Positions 28,403 through 37,599 of a stretch of DNA of 64,000 nt are shown here, piece by piece (the stretch's first letter is position 1; each line of letters opens with the position of its first letter). This DNA is from CAWFZT01 sp963820415. GTDB lineage: Bacteria > Chloroflexota > Anaerolineae > Anaerolineales > Anaerolineaceae. The stretch covers positions 682,001 to 746,000 of the forward strand of contig CAWFZT010000006.1 of assembly GCA_963820415.1 (NCBI GenBank), in the 5' to 3' direction. The translations under genes and the position numbers were made by a program. Below the pieces are notes generated by a model. It had not been told where the DNA came from. It did not search any database and was given only the letters and a program-made list of their open reading frames with translations.

Positions 28403-28483
28403 AGCCATCCTTTCCAATAGTTGCCTGGAATGATTATACCGAAATCGCCCTCAACCAACCAGCCCGGCCGCCGGATCTCTAAT

Positions 28484-28511
28484 CCCTAAAGGTTTTCCGC
28501 AACCTTTAGGG
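28484..28511. repeat. 11-bp inverted repeat near the island edge
   Basis: CCCTAAAGGTT (28484-28494) and AACCTTTAGGG (28501-28511) form a perfect stem with a 6-base loop. It lies 20 bases outside the left island repeat. No T-run follows on either strand. Confidence 0.65.
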
Positions 28512-28531
28512 TTTGCATTGGTAGCGGCGAT

Positions 28532-28687
28532 CCAGAAAATATCGCAACCTCAACAAACCAACCACCCCGGGTCGCCCTCTTTGCTCTTGAAGCCGGGTTT
28601 TTAATGCCCAAAAATTATCCCCCCGCAATCGGGGATCACGCCAACCCGGCTTCTGCCTTCCCCGCCCCCGCCGGGGAATGGAATTCG
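28532..28687 (+). repeat. Left copy of island-flanking inverted repeat
   Basis: The ~155-base element begins CCAGAAAATATCGCAACCTC and ends with GAATGGAATTCGC. Its reverse complement recurs at 40503-40648 with similarity across nearly the whole length (roughly four in five bases by eye, with short gaps). Both copies have the CCAGAAAATATCGC end facing outward. A 26-base piece (28637-28662) recurs exactly at 30201-30226. The element has internal C/G-rich hairpins and no coding capacity. Confidence 0.75.
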
Positions 28688-28699
28688 CGTCTTCGCTCC

Positions 28700-28975
28700 C
28701 TACTCAGTTTTATATTGCGCCAGTTCTTCGCGCACCACGCGGCGCAGCAATTCCTCTAACGACGGCTTATGGGAGTAAATATAATCCCGCAGCACCTGGT
28801 TGATCATGGTCTGGTAATTACCCCCGCCTTGGGCGGTTGCCTGCTGCCGAAACCAATCCAGCACGTCTTTATCCAGCCGGATGGTGATGCGCTCTTTGCC
28901 GGGGGGCATGGGGAGCACTGCCCCTCGTTTACCTTTTGAAAAATCATATTCGGGTTTCATATACTCATCGTTCAT
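28700..28975 (-). CDS. brnA: BrnA-like antitoxin (CopG/ribbon-helix-helix)
   Basis: The 91-residue protein has the BrnA plan: an N-terminal toxin-binding stretch with KPEYDFSKGKRG, then a ribbon-helix-helix segment ERITIRLDKDVLDWFR and GGNYQTMINQVLRDYI. It neutralises BrnT and represses the shared promoter in known systems. Its start overlaps the toxin stop by four bases (ATGA), indicating translational coupling. It is the first gene inside the left island repeat. Confidence 0.9.
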   Translation of the reverse strand: MNDEYMKPEYDFSKGKRGAVLPMPPGKERITIRLDKDVLDWFRQQATAQGGGNYQTMINQVLRDYIYSHKPSLEELLRRVVREELAQYKTE

Positions 28976-29247
28976 GTGCGCTCGCTTTCATAGACTGCGC
29001 GTTCGGCTGAGGTGGCTTTACGCGCCGAGATTATCCGAATCATCTCACCCCGGTATGTATATACAACCACCAGTACTCTGCCAGCCTCATCCATACCCAG
29101 GGTGATGAAGCGTGTCTCAGCCGGGTGATCGTCTTCGACCGTGATCGCCTGCTCATCTTCAAGCGCCGTTACCGCCTCGGTGAAGGAAGTGCCATGTTTT
29201 CTTATATTGCTGCACTCTTTCTCAGCGTCCCATTCAAGGTAATCCAT
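28972..29247 (-). CDS. brnT: BrnT-like ribonuclease toxin (DUF497)
   Basis: The 91-residue protein has the BrnT signature: an opening LEWDAEK...NIRKHGTSFTEA, the central ITLGM, and the closing RIISARKATSAERAVYE. BrnT has a RelE-like fold and cleaves RNA to stop growth. It precedes its antitoxin and is fed by a consensus promoter at 29264-29292 with an operator-like palindrome. Length is normal and no residue appears lost. Confidence 0.9.
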   Translation of the reverse strand: MDYLEWDAEKECSNIRKHGTSFTEAVTALEDEQAITVEDDHPAETRFITLGMDEAGRVLVVVYTYRGEMIRIISARKATSAERAVYESERT

Positions 29248-29263
29248 TCACGGCACTCCTTTT

Positions 29264-29292
29264 ATTATATGTACAAATGTGCATATAGTCAA
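29264..29292 (-). promoter_or_regulatory. brnTA promoter with overlapping operator
   Basis: On the reverse strand TTGACT (29287-29292), a 17-base spacer and TATAAT (29264-29269) form a near-consensus promoter, with GGAG before the toxin start. The spacer and -10 edge hold an 18-base imperfect palindrome at 29268-29285 with half-sites of the form TATGYACA, a likely BrnA binding site for autoregulation. Confidence 0.7.
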
Positions 29293-29526
29293 GCCAGATA
29301 AAGTCATTGTTCTTCGATCCTGCGCTTCAATTCTCCGAGCTGATGTCCAATCGAGTAGTTCTCCAGGGGAATCTCAAAGGAGTTCATTAATGGGAGATTA
29401 TGCTTTCGGTTTAGAAAGTAAGGTTATATAATAAAATTACGAAAAAAAGAGGGTTTTGTCAACACGAGTAAACAAAATTATTACAGCCATAGCTTTGGTT
29501 AAATATCATCCCAGGAGGTTATTTTT
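29293..29526. other. AT-rich gap between brnT and the next gene
   Basis: The interval contains no convincing gene. On the reverse strand a 27-codon frame (29304-29387) reads like a protein tail (ENYSIGHQLGELKRRIEEQ) and stays open upstream to about 29424, so it may be a remnant. The last part supplies the ribosome binding site AGGAGG (29513-29518) for the forward gene at 29527. Confidence 0.4.
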
Positions 29527-29895
29527 ATGTTTGCACCTAAACCATTACAGGTACATCATAAAGCCATTCTTCTCACGATCAACAGATTATATCGTAGCAC
29601 AATGACACCCCTGGAACTTTATGAGACCACTCGAGGCTGTTGGGTCGTTGGTCCACGGAGAAATAAGGCAGAATATGCCATGGCTCTTTACAAGGGGACC
29701 GTACTTGAAGTATATCGTATTGATCGGTGGTATCCGGCAGGGACGCTTAAGTATCAGACCCGCGATTCGTCTGACTTTTGGAAAAGTGGAAGATGGGAGT
29801 TCTCGGGAGAAGTCGCGTACGATATACGTGATGAGTACGTCGGTTTTTTTGTTGGAAAGGCTGGTCAAAATCCAGTTCGGTATAAGAATGTATAA
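29527..29895 (+). CDS. Small uncharacterised protein
   Basis: A 122-residue soluble protein with a consensus AGGAGG eight bases before its ATG. The core from about residue 26 has an alternating strand-like pattern: LYETTRGCWVVG, AEYAMALYKGTVLEVYRIDRWYPAG and RWEFSGE. The pattern resembles a small beta-rich domain that I associate with restriction and nuclease contexts, but I cannot name the family with confidence. It lies inside the repeat-bounded island, between the toxin-antitoxin pair and the nuclease-like cluster. Confidence 0.65.
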   Translation: MFAPKPLQVHHKAILLTINRLYRSTMTPLELYETTRGCWVVGPRRNKAEYAMALYKGTVLEVYRIDRWYPAGTLKYQTRDSSDFWKSGRWEFSGEVAYDIRDEYVGFFVGKAGQNPVRYKNV

Positions 29896-30383
29896 TCCCA
29901 CTATCTTGAAATATCCAGCCATTTATAAGCCGTGCCCTTGACCGCCCCATAATACAAGTTGAAGCCATCGACATAAACGATGGATGAGATCATTATATTC
30001 CCCGTCTGCCAATCGAAGACTTTAAAAAGCAGAGGCGGTTATTCACCGCCTCGCACCCTGCACCCGAAGGAACAGGGGGGATGTACATCCTTTATAGCAC
30101 ATTTCGGCAGCGTTGTCAAATTTTCGAACCAGCAAAAATTATTCGGCCTGGACAGCCACCCTTGGGCTGGTCCAGGTCAAGCCTCTCAGCCATCGCCAAG
30201 CACGCCAACCCGGCTTCTGCCTTCCCTACCCCGCCAATTATTGAAACCGCAGGCATAAAAAACCTAATCCGTCTCTTTGGTCGACATGAATATTTTAGGC
30301 AAACAGACAATTTTTTATTTTTAAATGCTACAATAATAGATACATATTGCTTCATTCCCCTAAAAACATTCATCTTTTATCCT
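29896..30383. other. Gap with hairpin and partial island-repeat copy
   Basis: No gene is supported here; apparent frames cross repeat sequence. GAGGCGGT and ACCGCCTC form a perfect 8-base stem with a 5-base loop near 30033-30053. Positions 30201-30226 repeat exactly a 26-base segment of the left island repeat, in the same orientation. The final part is AT-rich and leads into the unknown gene at 30384, without a clear promoter. Confidence 0.5.
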
Positions 30384-31511
30384 ATGAATAATAAAAATCA
30401 GAATTTTGCTGGAATTTTCGAGGGATTTGCTGAAAAGGCCGAAACAGCAAACTCTATTAATGTTTTCTTGTCTCTATTACCAAAATTGCCCAAAGGTATT
30501 TTTATTCGACAATATGAGATATTCCACAAGAAAGATATTGCAGAGGTTATCAACAGTAAAATAGAGGAATATTCATCATTTCACAAAATTTTTTCTTCTT
30601 CTTCGTTTTTTGGTTTTGAATTTAATTACAATGAAAAAGGAAGTGTTTATAGAGGATTTTTTGCGATTTTGCAGGGAAATTACCATTACATTTCAAGAAT
30701 AATAACAATCTCGTATGCAGATTTTTGGAATATGGTTGTTAGACGTTTGGTTAAGAGATTTTACCCTGACGCAATGCCAATTTTCTTCCGGCAAAATGAA
30801 ATCGAACAAGCTCTATTTAATTTGGAAAAAGGCTTAGGAATTCGTTATCGAATAAGAATCTCTGATGTTATAGCTAAAGAGGAAAGGAATCAAAATACAA
30901 ATTTCCGGTCACGAAAGTATGACACTCAACGATGGTGGACAGACCTTCCTATCTCTGAAGTATTCAGTCAGGCAAAAGAAAGGGGACAATGGTTTTCGGG
31001 GATTCGTTTTGTAATCCAGCGAAGAATTGGAGATTCAGATAATTTCATATCCCAAGCATCAGGTAGATTATATAAATTTGGTGAATTGAACTATAACTCA
31101 TTCTATCCAGAAATCAATTCATTTTTATTAAGTCATTTAGAAAGTCAAGCATATAAAAGACTTTCGACCCTCGATGGTCGTGGCATGCGCGATCGAAATT
31201 ACCAACCAGTCTCTCCAATTGAAATTGCTTTTGATTATGACATCTTTTCGGAAAATGAAGAAGTTCGAAGATTTATGCAAGTAGTATCAGACTATCCGAA
31301 CTCTACAAAATTGGTTTTCCACTCCAATCCCTATTACCATTCAAGTATTGCTGATTTTGTAGATGGTTCATCTTTTGAGGTTTGGGTTCTTTCTTCTAAC
31401 AAAGTTGTTTTACTTCCACAGGCAAAGTCAACAGTCCAAGCATTTGAACGGTTCATAGGATATATTTCTTCGAACTTCGGTGAGGGGGTTGTGAATGAGT
31501 ATCAAGAATGA
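30384..31511 (+). CDS. Unknown protein A of AT-rich nuclease-like cluster
   Basis: About 375 residues from ATG 30384; longer versions would run through repeat sequence. The protein is soluble, rich in Phe, Tyr, Asn and Ser, with no transmembrane segment and no motif I recognise. It has a basic middle (FRSRKYDTQRWWTD), a GRGMRDRNY stretch near 290, and an alternating strand pattern toward the C-terminus. Base composition is far more AT-rich than flanking chromosome genes, suggesting transfer. Its 3' end overlaps the nuclease-like gene by 17 bases, so the two are translated together. No ribosome binding site is clear. Confidence 0.65.
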   Translation: MNNKNQNFAGIFEGFAEKAETANSINVFLSLLPKLPKGIFIRQYEIFHKKDIAEVINSKIEEYSSFHKIFSSSSFFGFEFNYNEKGSVYRGFFAILQGNYHYISRIITISYADFWNMVVRRLVKRFYPDAMPIFFRQNEIEQALFNLEKGLGIRYRIRISDVIAKEERNQNTNFRSRKYDTQRWWTDLPISEVFSQAKERGQWFSGIRFVIQRRIGDSDNFISQASGRLYKFGELNYNSFYPEINSFLLSHLESQAYKRLSTLDGRGMRDRNYQPVSPIEIAFDYDIFSENEEVRRFMQVVSDYPNSTKLVFHSNPYYHSSIADFVDGSSFEVWVLSSNKVVLLPQAKSTVQAFERFIGYISSNFGEGVVNEYQE

Positions 31512-31968
31512 CGAAATTGAACTTTTGGTTGAGGATATAAAGGAAAAAATCGAGGACTATGAAAGCACCATCCGTGCAGGTCAATCTTTCATCAGTCTTG
31601 TGACTTGGGAAAATTCGCATAAAATAGAAGCCTCAATTTATTCGATAGGCAGAAGGATGGAAACATCCGGATCAAATTTGGTATCACCTAACGATGAGGT
31701 TACCCCAGATATTGTTATTCAACGTCAACCGGATTTAGGGTATGTGGTGGAAGTAAAAAAATCTCTTTCAAAAGACCGAAGAGAATGGGAAGAAGTTGCT
31801 AAACAAATAATTAAATATGATGATGAATTAATAGGTTGGTGGAATTTACCAGACGAGAAAATCAAAGATCAATGCGTTGTCTTATTAATTCATTACAGTA
31901 GAAGCCGAGATTTCTCTGATTTTTTTGAAGAGTATATTAATAACCATAAATTAAAAGTTAACGAATAA
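31495..31968 (+). CDS. PD-(D/E)XK nuclease-like protein B, N-terminal part
   Basis: This 157-residue frame starts at an ATG preceded by GAGGGGG and overlaps gene A. It has a restriction-type core: PD at 71-72 in VTPDIVI, followed after a turn by EVKK with Glu86 and Lys88, the D-x(n)-ExK metal site of PD-(D/E)XK nucleases, then a helix EEVAKQIIKYDDEL. The frame ends KLKVNE, and the downstream frame continues naturally as KISIIEFTRSDE if one T near 31966 is removed. I infer one original protein of about 335 residues. Confidence 0.7.
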   Translation: MSIKNDEIELLVEDIKEKIEDYESTIRAGQSFISLVTWENSHKIEASIYSIGRRMETSGSNLVSPNDEVTPDIVIQRQPDLGYVVEVKKSLSKDRREWEEVAKQIIKYDDELIGWWNLPDEKIKDQCVVLLIHYSRSRDFSDFFEEYINNHKLKVNE

Positions 31969-31969
31969 A

Positions 31970-32515
31970 ATATCAATTATAGAATTTACAAGATCAGATG
32001 AAAGAAATCCTTTTTATTCATTGCGGAAAGAATATGGCGACATACTTGATGAAGTAATTAGCAAAAAGTTATACAGTGGTTCACAAATACCGATTGAAAA
32101 AGTGATTGTCTCCTATAAAAACCAAAAATTTAATGACTGTGAACCGCCAGTTATTGAATATACAATGAGTATTTTGTGGCAAGACATTTTTAATACAATG
32201 CATGGAGATAAGATCGACCGTAAATTAAAAGTTTATCCTATCGATGTCTCAGTTAATAAACTAACTGATGAACTTCAGAAACTTTATGGGTCACCTGGTA
32301 ACACCTATAGGGATGTTGAATATCCCAAAATTGGATGGATTAAAAATGCTTTGAACGCTTTTGTTGATCTGGGATATGCTGTGAAAATCGATGATGACAA
32401 GTATCGCGTTTTGTTTAGATTTATACGCGATGATCCTATTTCAAATTTCATTTCTCACAAGAAAAAACCAAAAGAAGTACGGCAAAATCAACCTGATCAA
32501 TTGACTTTATTCTAA
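31970..32515 (+). CDS. C-terminal part of protein B, ending in clamp-binding motif
   Basis: The frame is open from 31955 to the stop at 32513 but has no ATG; the first standard start is TTG at 32021, which would discard the coding-like segment ISIIEFTRSDERNPF. This supports a frameshifted continuation of the nuclease-like gene upstream. The C-terminal half contains a winged-helix-like stretch (GWIKNALNAFVDLGYAVKID). The last five residues, QLTLF, match the bacterial beta sliding-clamp binding consensus QLxLF, exposed at the extreme C-terminus. If separate, it would be a 165-residue protein from 32021. Confidence 0.6.
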   Translation: MSIIEFTRSDERNPFYSLRKEYGDILDEVISKKLYSGSQIPIEKVIVSYKNQKFNDCEPPVIEYTMSILWQDIFNTMHGDKIDRKLKVYPIDVSVNKLTDELQKLYGSPGNTYRDVEYPKIGWIKNALNAFVDLGYAVKIDDDKYRVLFRFIRDDPISNFISHKKKPKEVRQNQPDQLTLF

Positions 32516-32584
32516 TGCGTTCTTTGATTTCTTTATTGGTGAGTTATTGGGGGTATAACCAATGAAATTTATAAAAAGACTATC

Positions 32585-33169
32585 ATGAATACGATACAAA
32601 AATTCGAACTTGGTTTTCCCTTTTATATATCTTCTTTCATGAAGTCAATTGGCTCGAATGAGATTGAGATTTATAATGAATTTAGCCTTCAACATGAATT
32701 AGGTATTCTCTTACGCTCCCAAATGCTCTCCGGTTGGAAGGTCCAATTTGAGCGAAATATTTCTTATTTTGGGATGTCCACACAAAACTCCTTAAAGAGA
32801 GAAATTGACATTGTCGTTTATAATTCAACCAGAGAATTTAGAATTGCATTTGAATTAAAATACCCTACCAATGGACAATATCCAGAGCAAATGTTTAAGT
32901 GCTGTCAAGACATATGCTTTCTTGAACAGCTTGTCGAAAAAGGTTTTGCTGCCGGGTATTTCCTAATCGTGGCTGATGATCATAATTTTTACGAGGGGGA
33001 TATTCCAAGTCCGATTTACTCATTTTTTAGGACAGGAAAAACAATTCATGGGCAAATTCAAAAACCAACTGGTGATAAAGGTGCATCAATTCTCATAAAC
33101 GGAAACTATAAGATAGATTGGGTAACAGCATCTCCCAATTTTAAATACGCCCTTATTGAAGTTAAGTAA
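32585..33169 (+). CDS. PD-(D/E)XK nuclease-like protein D
   Basis: The 194-residue protein has Asp75 in REIDIVVY and Glu90/Lys92 in FELKYP, the spacing of a PD-(D/E)XK core, with an earlier acidic helix NEFSLQHELG that resembles motif I of such folds. A helix with paired Cys (KCCQDICFLEQL) and a beta strand AGYFLIVAD follow, a common order in restriction-like endonucleases and related Holliday-resolvase folds. It lies 69 bases after gene B on the same strand and is equally AT-rich. No ribosome binding site is evident. Substrate unknown. Confidence 0.65.
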   Translation: MNTIQKFELGFPFYISSFMKSIGSNEIEIYNEFSLQHELGILLRSQMLSGWKVQFERNISYFGMSTQNSLKREIDIVVYNSTREFRIAFELKYPTNGQYPEQMFKCCQDICFLEQLVEKGFAAGYFLIVADDHNFYEGDIPSPIYSFFRTGKTIHGQIQKPTGDKGASILINGNYKIDWVTASPNFKYALIEVK

Positions 33170-33206
33170 AATAATTTCTCAATCCAATACAAAGCAATTT
33201 GAAAAA

Positions 33207-36200
33207 TTATGTTACTCCTAATCCCCTCCGATACCTATCGAACAAAAACTTCGTCAGCGTCTGCGCAAACTCCGGGTTTGCGTTCACCTGCTTATAAAAC
33301 TTAAAATGCGTATCAATCATTTCCTGTAGCTGCCTCTCCAGGACCTCTTTGAAAGTCAGCATGGCGTTTTCCGGTGTGTTGACCCGCACGGTTTGTTCGA
33401 GCATGGGGATGGTCGCCAGGTGCTCTTCCAACTGGCGGATGACCAGGCGATCGTCTTCGGTGAAGTCCGTCCCGAAGCGCTGGTTGAGTTCCTTGATAAT
33501 TTCCGATAGAGCTTCAATGTCAGCCGGGTTCAGCGGGGGGGCGTCAGCGGGTTTTCAGGGGACATCTCACCTTTGCCCCGCTCCAAGGCAATCTTCCCGC
33601 TGCTGGTCCTATCGAGGCGGTAAGATTCGAGGTCGATGGCCTGTTGTATCTCAACCGGCAGCTTTTCTTTTTCTATCGGCAGCTTCCGCAGCAGCAGTCG
33701 CCCAAAGGTGTACAGCTTTTCCAGGTCGGGGTCGGCAAAAGTGGCGATTTGCGAAAGGAAGGCGTACAGGCGCACGAAATCCGCCAGGGTGGTACGGAAT
33801 TCGGTTTTCTCGTCCTTCTCTTTAGCCTCAAATCTTTTTACGGCAGGATTCAAGGCGGCGTACAGTTTGGCCTGTGTCCCCTTGGGGTTGAAGTAAATCC
33901 TGGCAAAGGCATTCACTTCGTCTGTCGTGTAGATGCCTTGCTGTTCTAGTTTGGTTTGCAGGTCGTAGAGCAGGTTGGGGTCGGTAGCCTCGCTCAGGAT
34001 GGTCTTTTCGTAATACGGCTCGAAGGCTTTTTGAATATCTTCGGCCTCGTTGGCAAAATCCAGCACGAAGGTCTCAGTCTTGCTAGGATGCACCCGGTTC
34101 AGGCGCGAGAGGGTCTGCACGGCGTGCAAGCCTCGCAAGCGCTTATCCACGTACATCGTGTGCAGCAAGGGCTGGTCGAAGCCGGTCTGGAATTTCTCCG
34201 CTACGATCAGCAGCTTGTAATCGTCCAGCTTGAAAGTCTGGGCGGTCTGCGTTTCGGGAATGTTGTTCATCCCGTTTTCGGTGTACTCGATGCCGCCGTC
34301 TTTTACCTTACCCGAAAAGGCCACCAGCGCCTTGAATGGATGGCCCTTTGCAGCCAGATAGGCGTCGATAGCCTGCTTGTAGCGCACGGCGTGCAAGCGC
34401 GAGCGCGTTACCACCATGGCCTTGGCGCGCCCGCCGATGCGCCCCTGCACCTGCTGTCTGAAATGCTCCAGGATGACTTCCACCTTTTTGCCGATGGTGT
34501 GCTCGTGCATATCCACGAACGACATCAACAATCTGACCGCCGTGGCCTTTTTATATTTGGGGTCATCTTGAATTTTCTTGAGCAGGCTCCAGTAGGCTTT
34601 ATAGGTGGTGTAGTTTTGCAGCACGTCCAGGATGAAACCTTCTTCAATCGCCTGTCGCATCGGGTAAAGGCTGAAAGGCTGGTACCCGCCCTCTTTTGTC
34701 TTTGCCCCAAACAGCTCCAGCGTCTTGGCTTTGGGCGTGGCGGTGAAGGCGAAATAGCTCACGTTGGGAAGCTGGCCGTGCTGGCGGATTTCTTTCTCGA
34801 TGCGGTCTTCCAGGTCTTCCTCTTCCCCCGCCGCGTCTTGCGCCTCGGCCTCTTCCAGGCTGCCCGCTGCCAGGACGGTGTTCAAATGGCGGGTGGCCTC
34901 GCCGGACTGCGAGGAATGCGCCTCGTCCACAATCACGGCAAAGTGTTTGCCGGGCAGGGATTTGACCTGCTCGGAGATGACCGGGAACTTTTGCAGGGTG
35001 GTGACGATGATGTTCTTGCCCTCTTCCAGTGCTTTTCTCAATTGTTGAGCGTTCTCGGTAATGGTTTCGACCGTACCGAGGGTCTGCTCGAACTGGCGCA
35101 CTGTCGCCTGAAGCTGCCGGTCCAGCACGCGTCGGTCGGTGATCACCACCACCGAATCGAAGACACGCTCATTTTTAGCGCTGTGTAATACCGAAAGCTG
35201 GTGCGCCAGCCAAGCAATCGAGTTGCTCTTACCGCTCCCGGCCGAATGCTGGATCAAGTAACGCTGCCCGGCGCCGTTCTGCCGGGCGTGGGTGACCAGC
35301 CGCCGCACCGCGTCCAGTTGGTGGTAGCGCGGGAAAATCAGCTTACGCTTGCCGGTTTTCTTGCCTTCTTCGTCCTCTTCTTCGTATTCGTGGATGAAAT
35401 ACTGCACCAGGTTGAGCAGGCTGTCGCGTGCCCAGATCTGTTCCCACAGGTAAGCCGTCGCAAAGCCTTTCCAGGAGGGCGGGTTGCCCGCCCCCAGGTT
35501 ATAGCCTAAATTGAAGGGGATAAACCTGGTTTTCTCGCCTTCCAGTTGGGTGGTGAAAAAGACCAGCTCGGGGTCCACAGCGAAATGCGCCAGGCAGCGG
35601 CGGTAGGCAAATAACGCTTCCTTAGGGTCACGCGTCGTGCGGTACTGCTTTATGGCGTTTTCTACCGTTTGCGCGTTGAGCGGGTTCTTCAGTTCGGCGG
35701 TGAAGATCGGCAGGCCGTTCAGGAAAATGGTCAGGTCCAGGCTGTTTTCGTTGTTCTCGCTGTACTTGAGCTGGCGCGCCACCGAGAAAATATTGCCCTG
35801 GTACTGCTTCTGGATTTCTGGGTTCAGCCCGCTGGCCGGCGGGAAATACGCCATCTGGAATTTGCACCCCAGGTCTTTGATGCCCTTACGCAGCACGTGC
35901 AGCGTGCCGTGCTGGCTGACTTCCTTGCTCACCCGTTCCAGGAAGTGCGTCCGCAAGTCCCCGGAATAGGTCTTGCGCAGTTTTTCCCACTCTTTGGGCT
36001 GCGTGATCAGGATGAAGTCAAGCACGTCCTGCGGGAAAAGGAACAACTTTTTGTCGTAAGCGGCGGGCTGGCGTTGGCGGTAGCCGCCAGGGATATAGGC
36101 GCCCGTAAATGTGGCCGCTTCTTGAATGGCATTGTTTCCGGTCAATGGGGTATCTGGCCCACCTACCAAAAAACTGCCGGTGATGGTTTCTTCGAAGTTC

Positions 36201-36220
36201 TTTTCCGAAATGTCCACCAA
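33207..36220 (-). CDS. hsdR: Type I restriction endonuclease subunit R, frameshifted near 3' end
   Basis: HsdR cuts and translocates DNA for the type I complex. The N-terminal nuclease domain has Asp162 and Glu176/Lys178 (AELKN). The motor has Walker A AGSGKS at 327-332, DEAH at 432-435, and later helicase motifs including TATPK and LSRLNR. The main frame stops at 33530, immediately after a G7 tract (33535-33541 on the + strand). Adding one base restores LNPADIEAL and the 105-residue C-terminal domain ending at 33207. The start is TTG 36220 or GTG 36217 after AGGAG. The length of about 1000 residues is normal once joined. Confidence 0.85.
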
Positions 36221-36231
36221 GATTACTTCTC

Positions 36232-37547
36232 CTATTCAAATACCTGAATCATTCCGGTTACAGCAGATGAAATTGTTGAGACACGCAATTCTTTTAGCTC
36301 ATCGATAATTGTTTTAGTTTTTGCTACCAGAAAGTTGATGGTTTTATTCTTACTTTCAATATATTGGACTATTCGTTTTTGTTCAGTTATTTGAGGAATT
36401 GCAAAAGATAAACTATTCATATCTCCTAATGATAGTGCTGGTTGTGCTGTGAAACTAGCTAGTAAGTCAATCGCTCCAGCCCATTTAAGGTATAACAAAC
36501 TATAGTGGATGAACTTGGTTTCGCAACTTGTAGTATCCACAGTTGAATTTTAATGAGTTTCCGGAGACAACAGCTAATCCCCCAATATCTGGTAGGATTG
36601 AATTCAAACCAAAACGCGCACCTATTTTGGCAATAATAATATCATTTGCTTTTGTTTCACTTCGCTTTATAGTTTCAAAATGGGTCTTTAAAATTTTCTT
36701 TAGTTCTTCAACCTCGAAAATCCCAGTGGTCGCAAATTCGCTCTCAATTACATATACTTCGCCTGAAGGTTCAAAATGAATAGATTTAAGGTTGCTCCCG
36801 AAAGGCCCATCAACAAAAGCATTTCGTTCTTTGGATTTTATATATTTAATTTTCGAGATTTTCCAACTTATTGGAATCTTTCCCAACCAAGGGATTCCTG
36901 TTTCTTTCATTTCTACTGACAAATCCAACCCTTTGGTCACTGCCTGACTGATGAGACTGACGCGCTTTTCTTCGAGCAGATCAATCAGCCGCTGGTATTT
37001 GGCAATCAGCACATCGATGCGTGCGGTTTCGCGGTCGAGGAAATCTGCGATAGCCCATTGTTCAGGAAGCGGAGGAATTAATAAAGGTATTTCTTTAAAA
37101 TCATCATAAGATATATTTTTGCCTTGTCTGATACCTGTAGTGTAAACAGAAAGGACTGAAATAAATAGCTCTGACTTTAGCCAGTATTTATAATAATCCT
37201 CGAAAATCTTAATCTTGCGACGAAGGGCTACATATGCAGGGCTAACTATCCCTCGCACTTTAGATAATTCAATTCCACCTTGAAAAGAACGTAAACTAAT
37301 GACAAAATCACCCGGTAAAACTAATTTATAGCTAGTAACATCATCACCTGGATTCCAAACTCTAATCTCAGAATTGCTTCTAGGTAATATACCATTTTCT
37401 TGAGTCACAGATAGCAAGAGATCGTTAGGATGATTCTCTGTCTATAATTTCAAAGAATACTTGTTTACCTTTTAAAGTGTTCCAATGACTCGGTATCTCC
37501 CCCAACCATTCCACGCCAGAATCTTTATGGGCTGGATAAGGCTTCAT
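36232..37547 (-). CDS. hsdS: Type I restriction specificity subunit S, with two frame disruptions
   Basis: The gene begins MKPYPAHKDSGVEWLGEIPSHW, the standard HsdS opening, at 37547. It has two target-recognition regions and two conserved helical repeats: PPLPEQWAIADFLDRETARID in the centre and PQITEQKRIVQYIESKN at the end. The frame shifts near 37438 (ahead of LLLSVTQENG) and again near 36535 (after SGNSLKFN), each by a single base. If real, the complex would lose sequence recognition; if error, the gene is intact. The target-recognition regions are AT-rich, as usual for swapped specificity domains. Confidence 0.8.
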
Positions 37548-37599
37548 CTGATTGACTCATTTTTGAATAATATGGTTGTTTCACAAATAGATCTTTTTT

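Noticed and set aside
29304..29387. 27-codon reverse-strand micro-gene near brnT
   Set aside because: No ribosome binding site, and the frame continues upstream without a good start; more likely a gene remnant.
30081..30383. N-terminal extension of unknown protein A
   Set aside because: The extension is encoded by repeat sequence shared with the island-flanking element and has no protein-like character.
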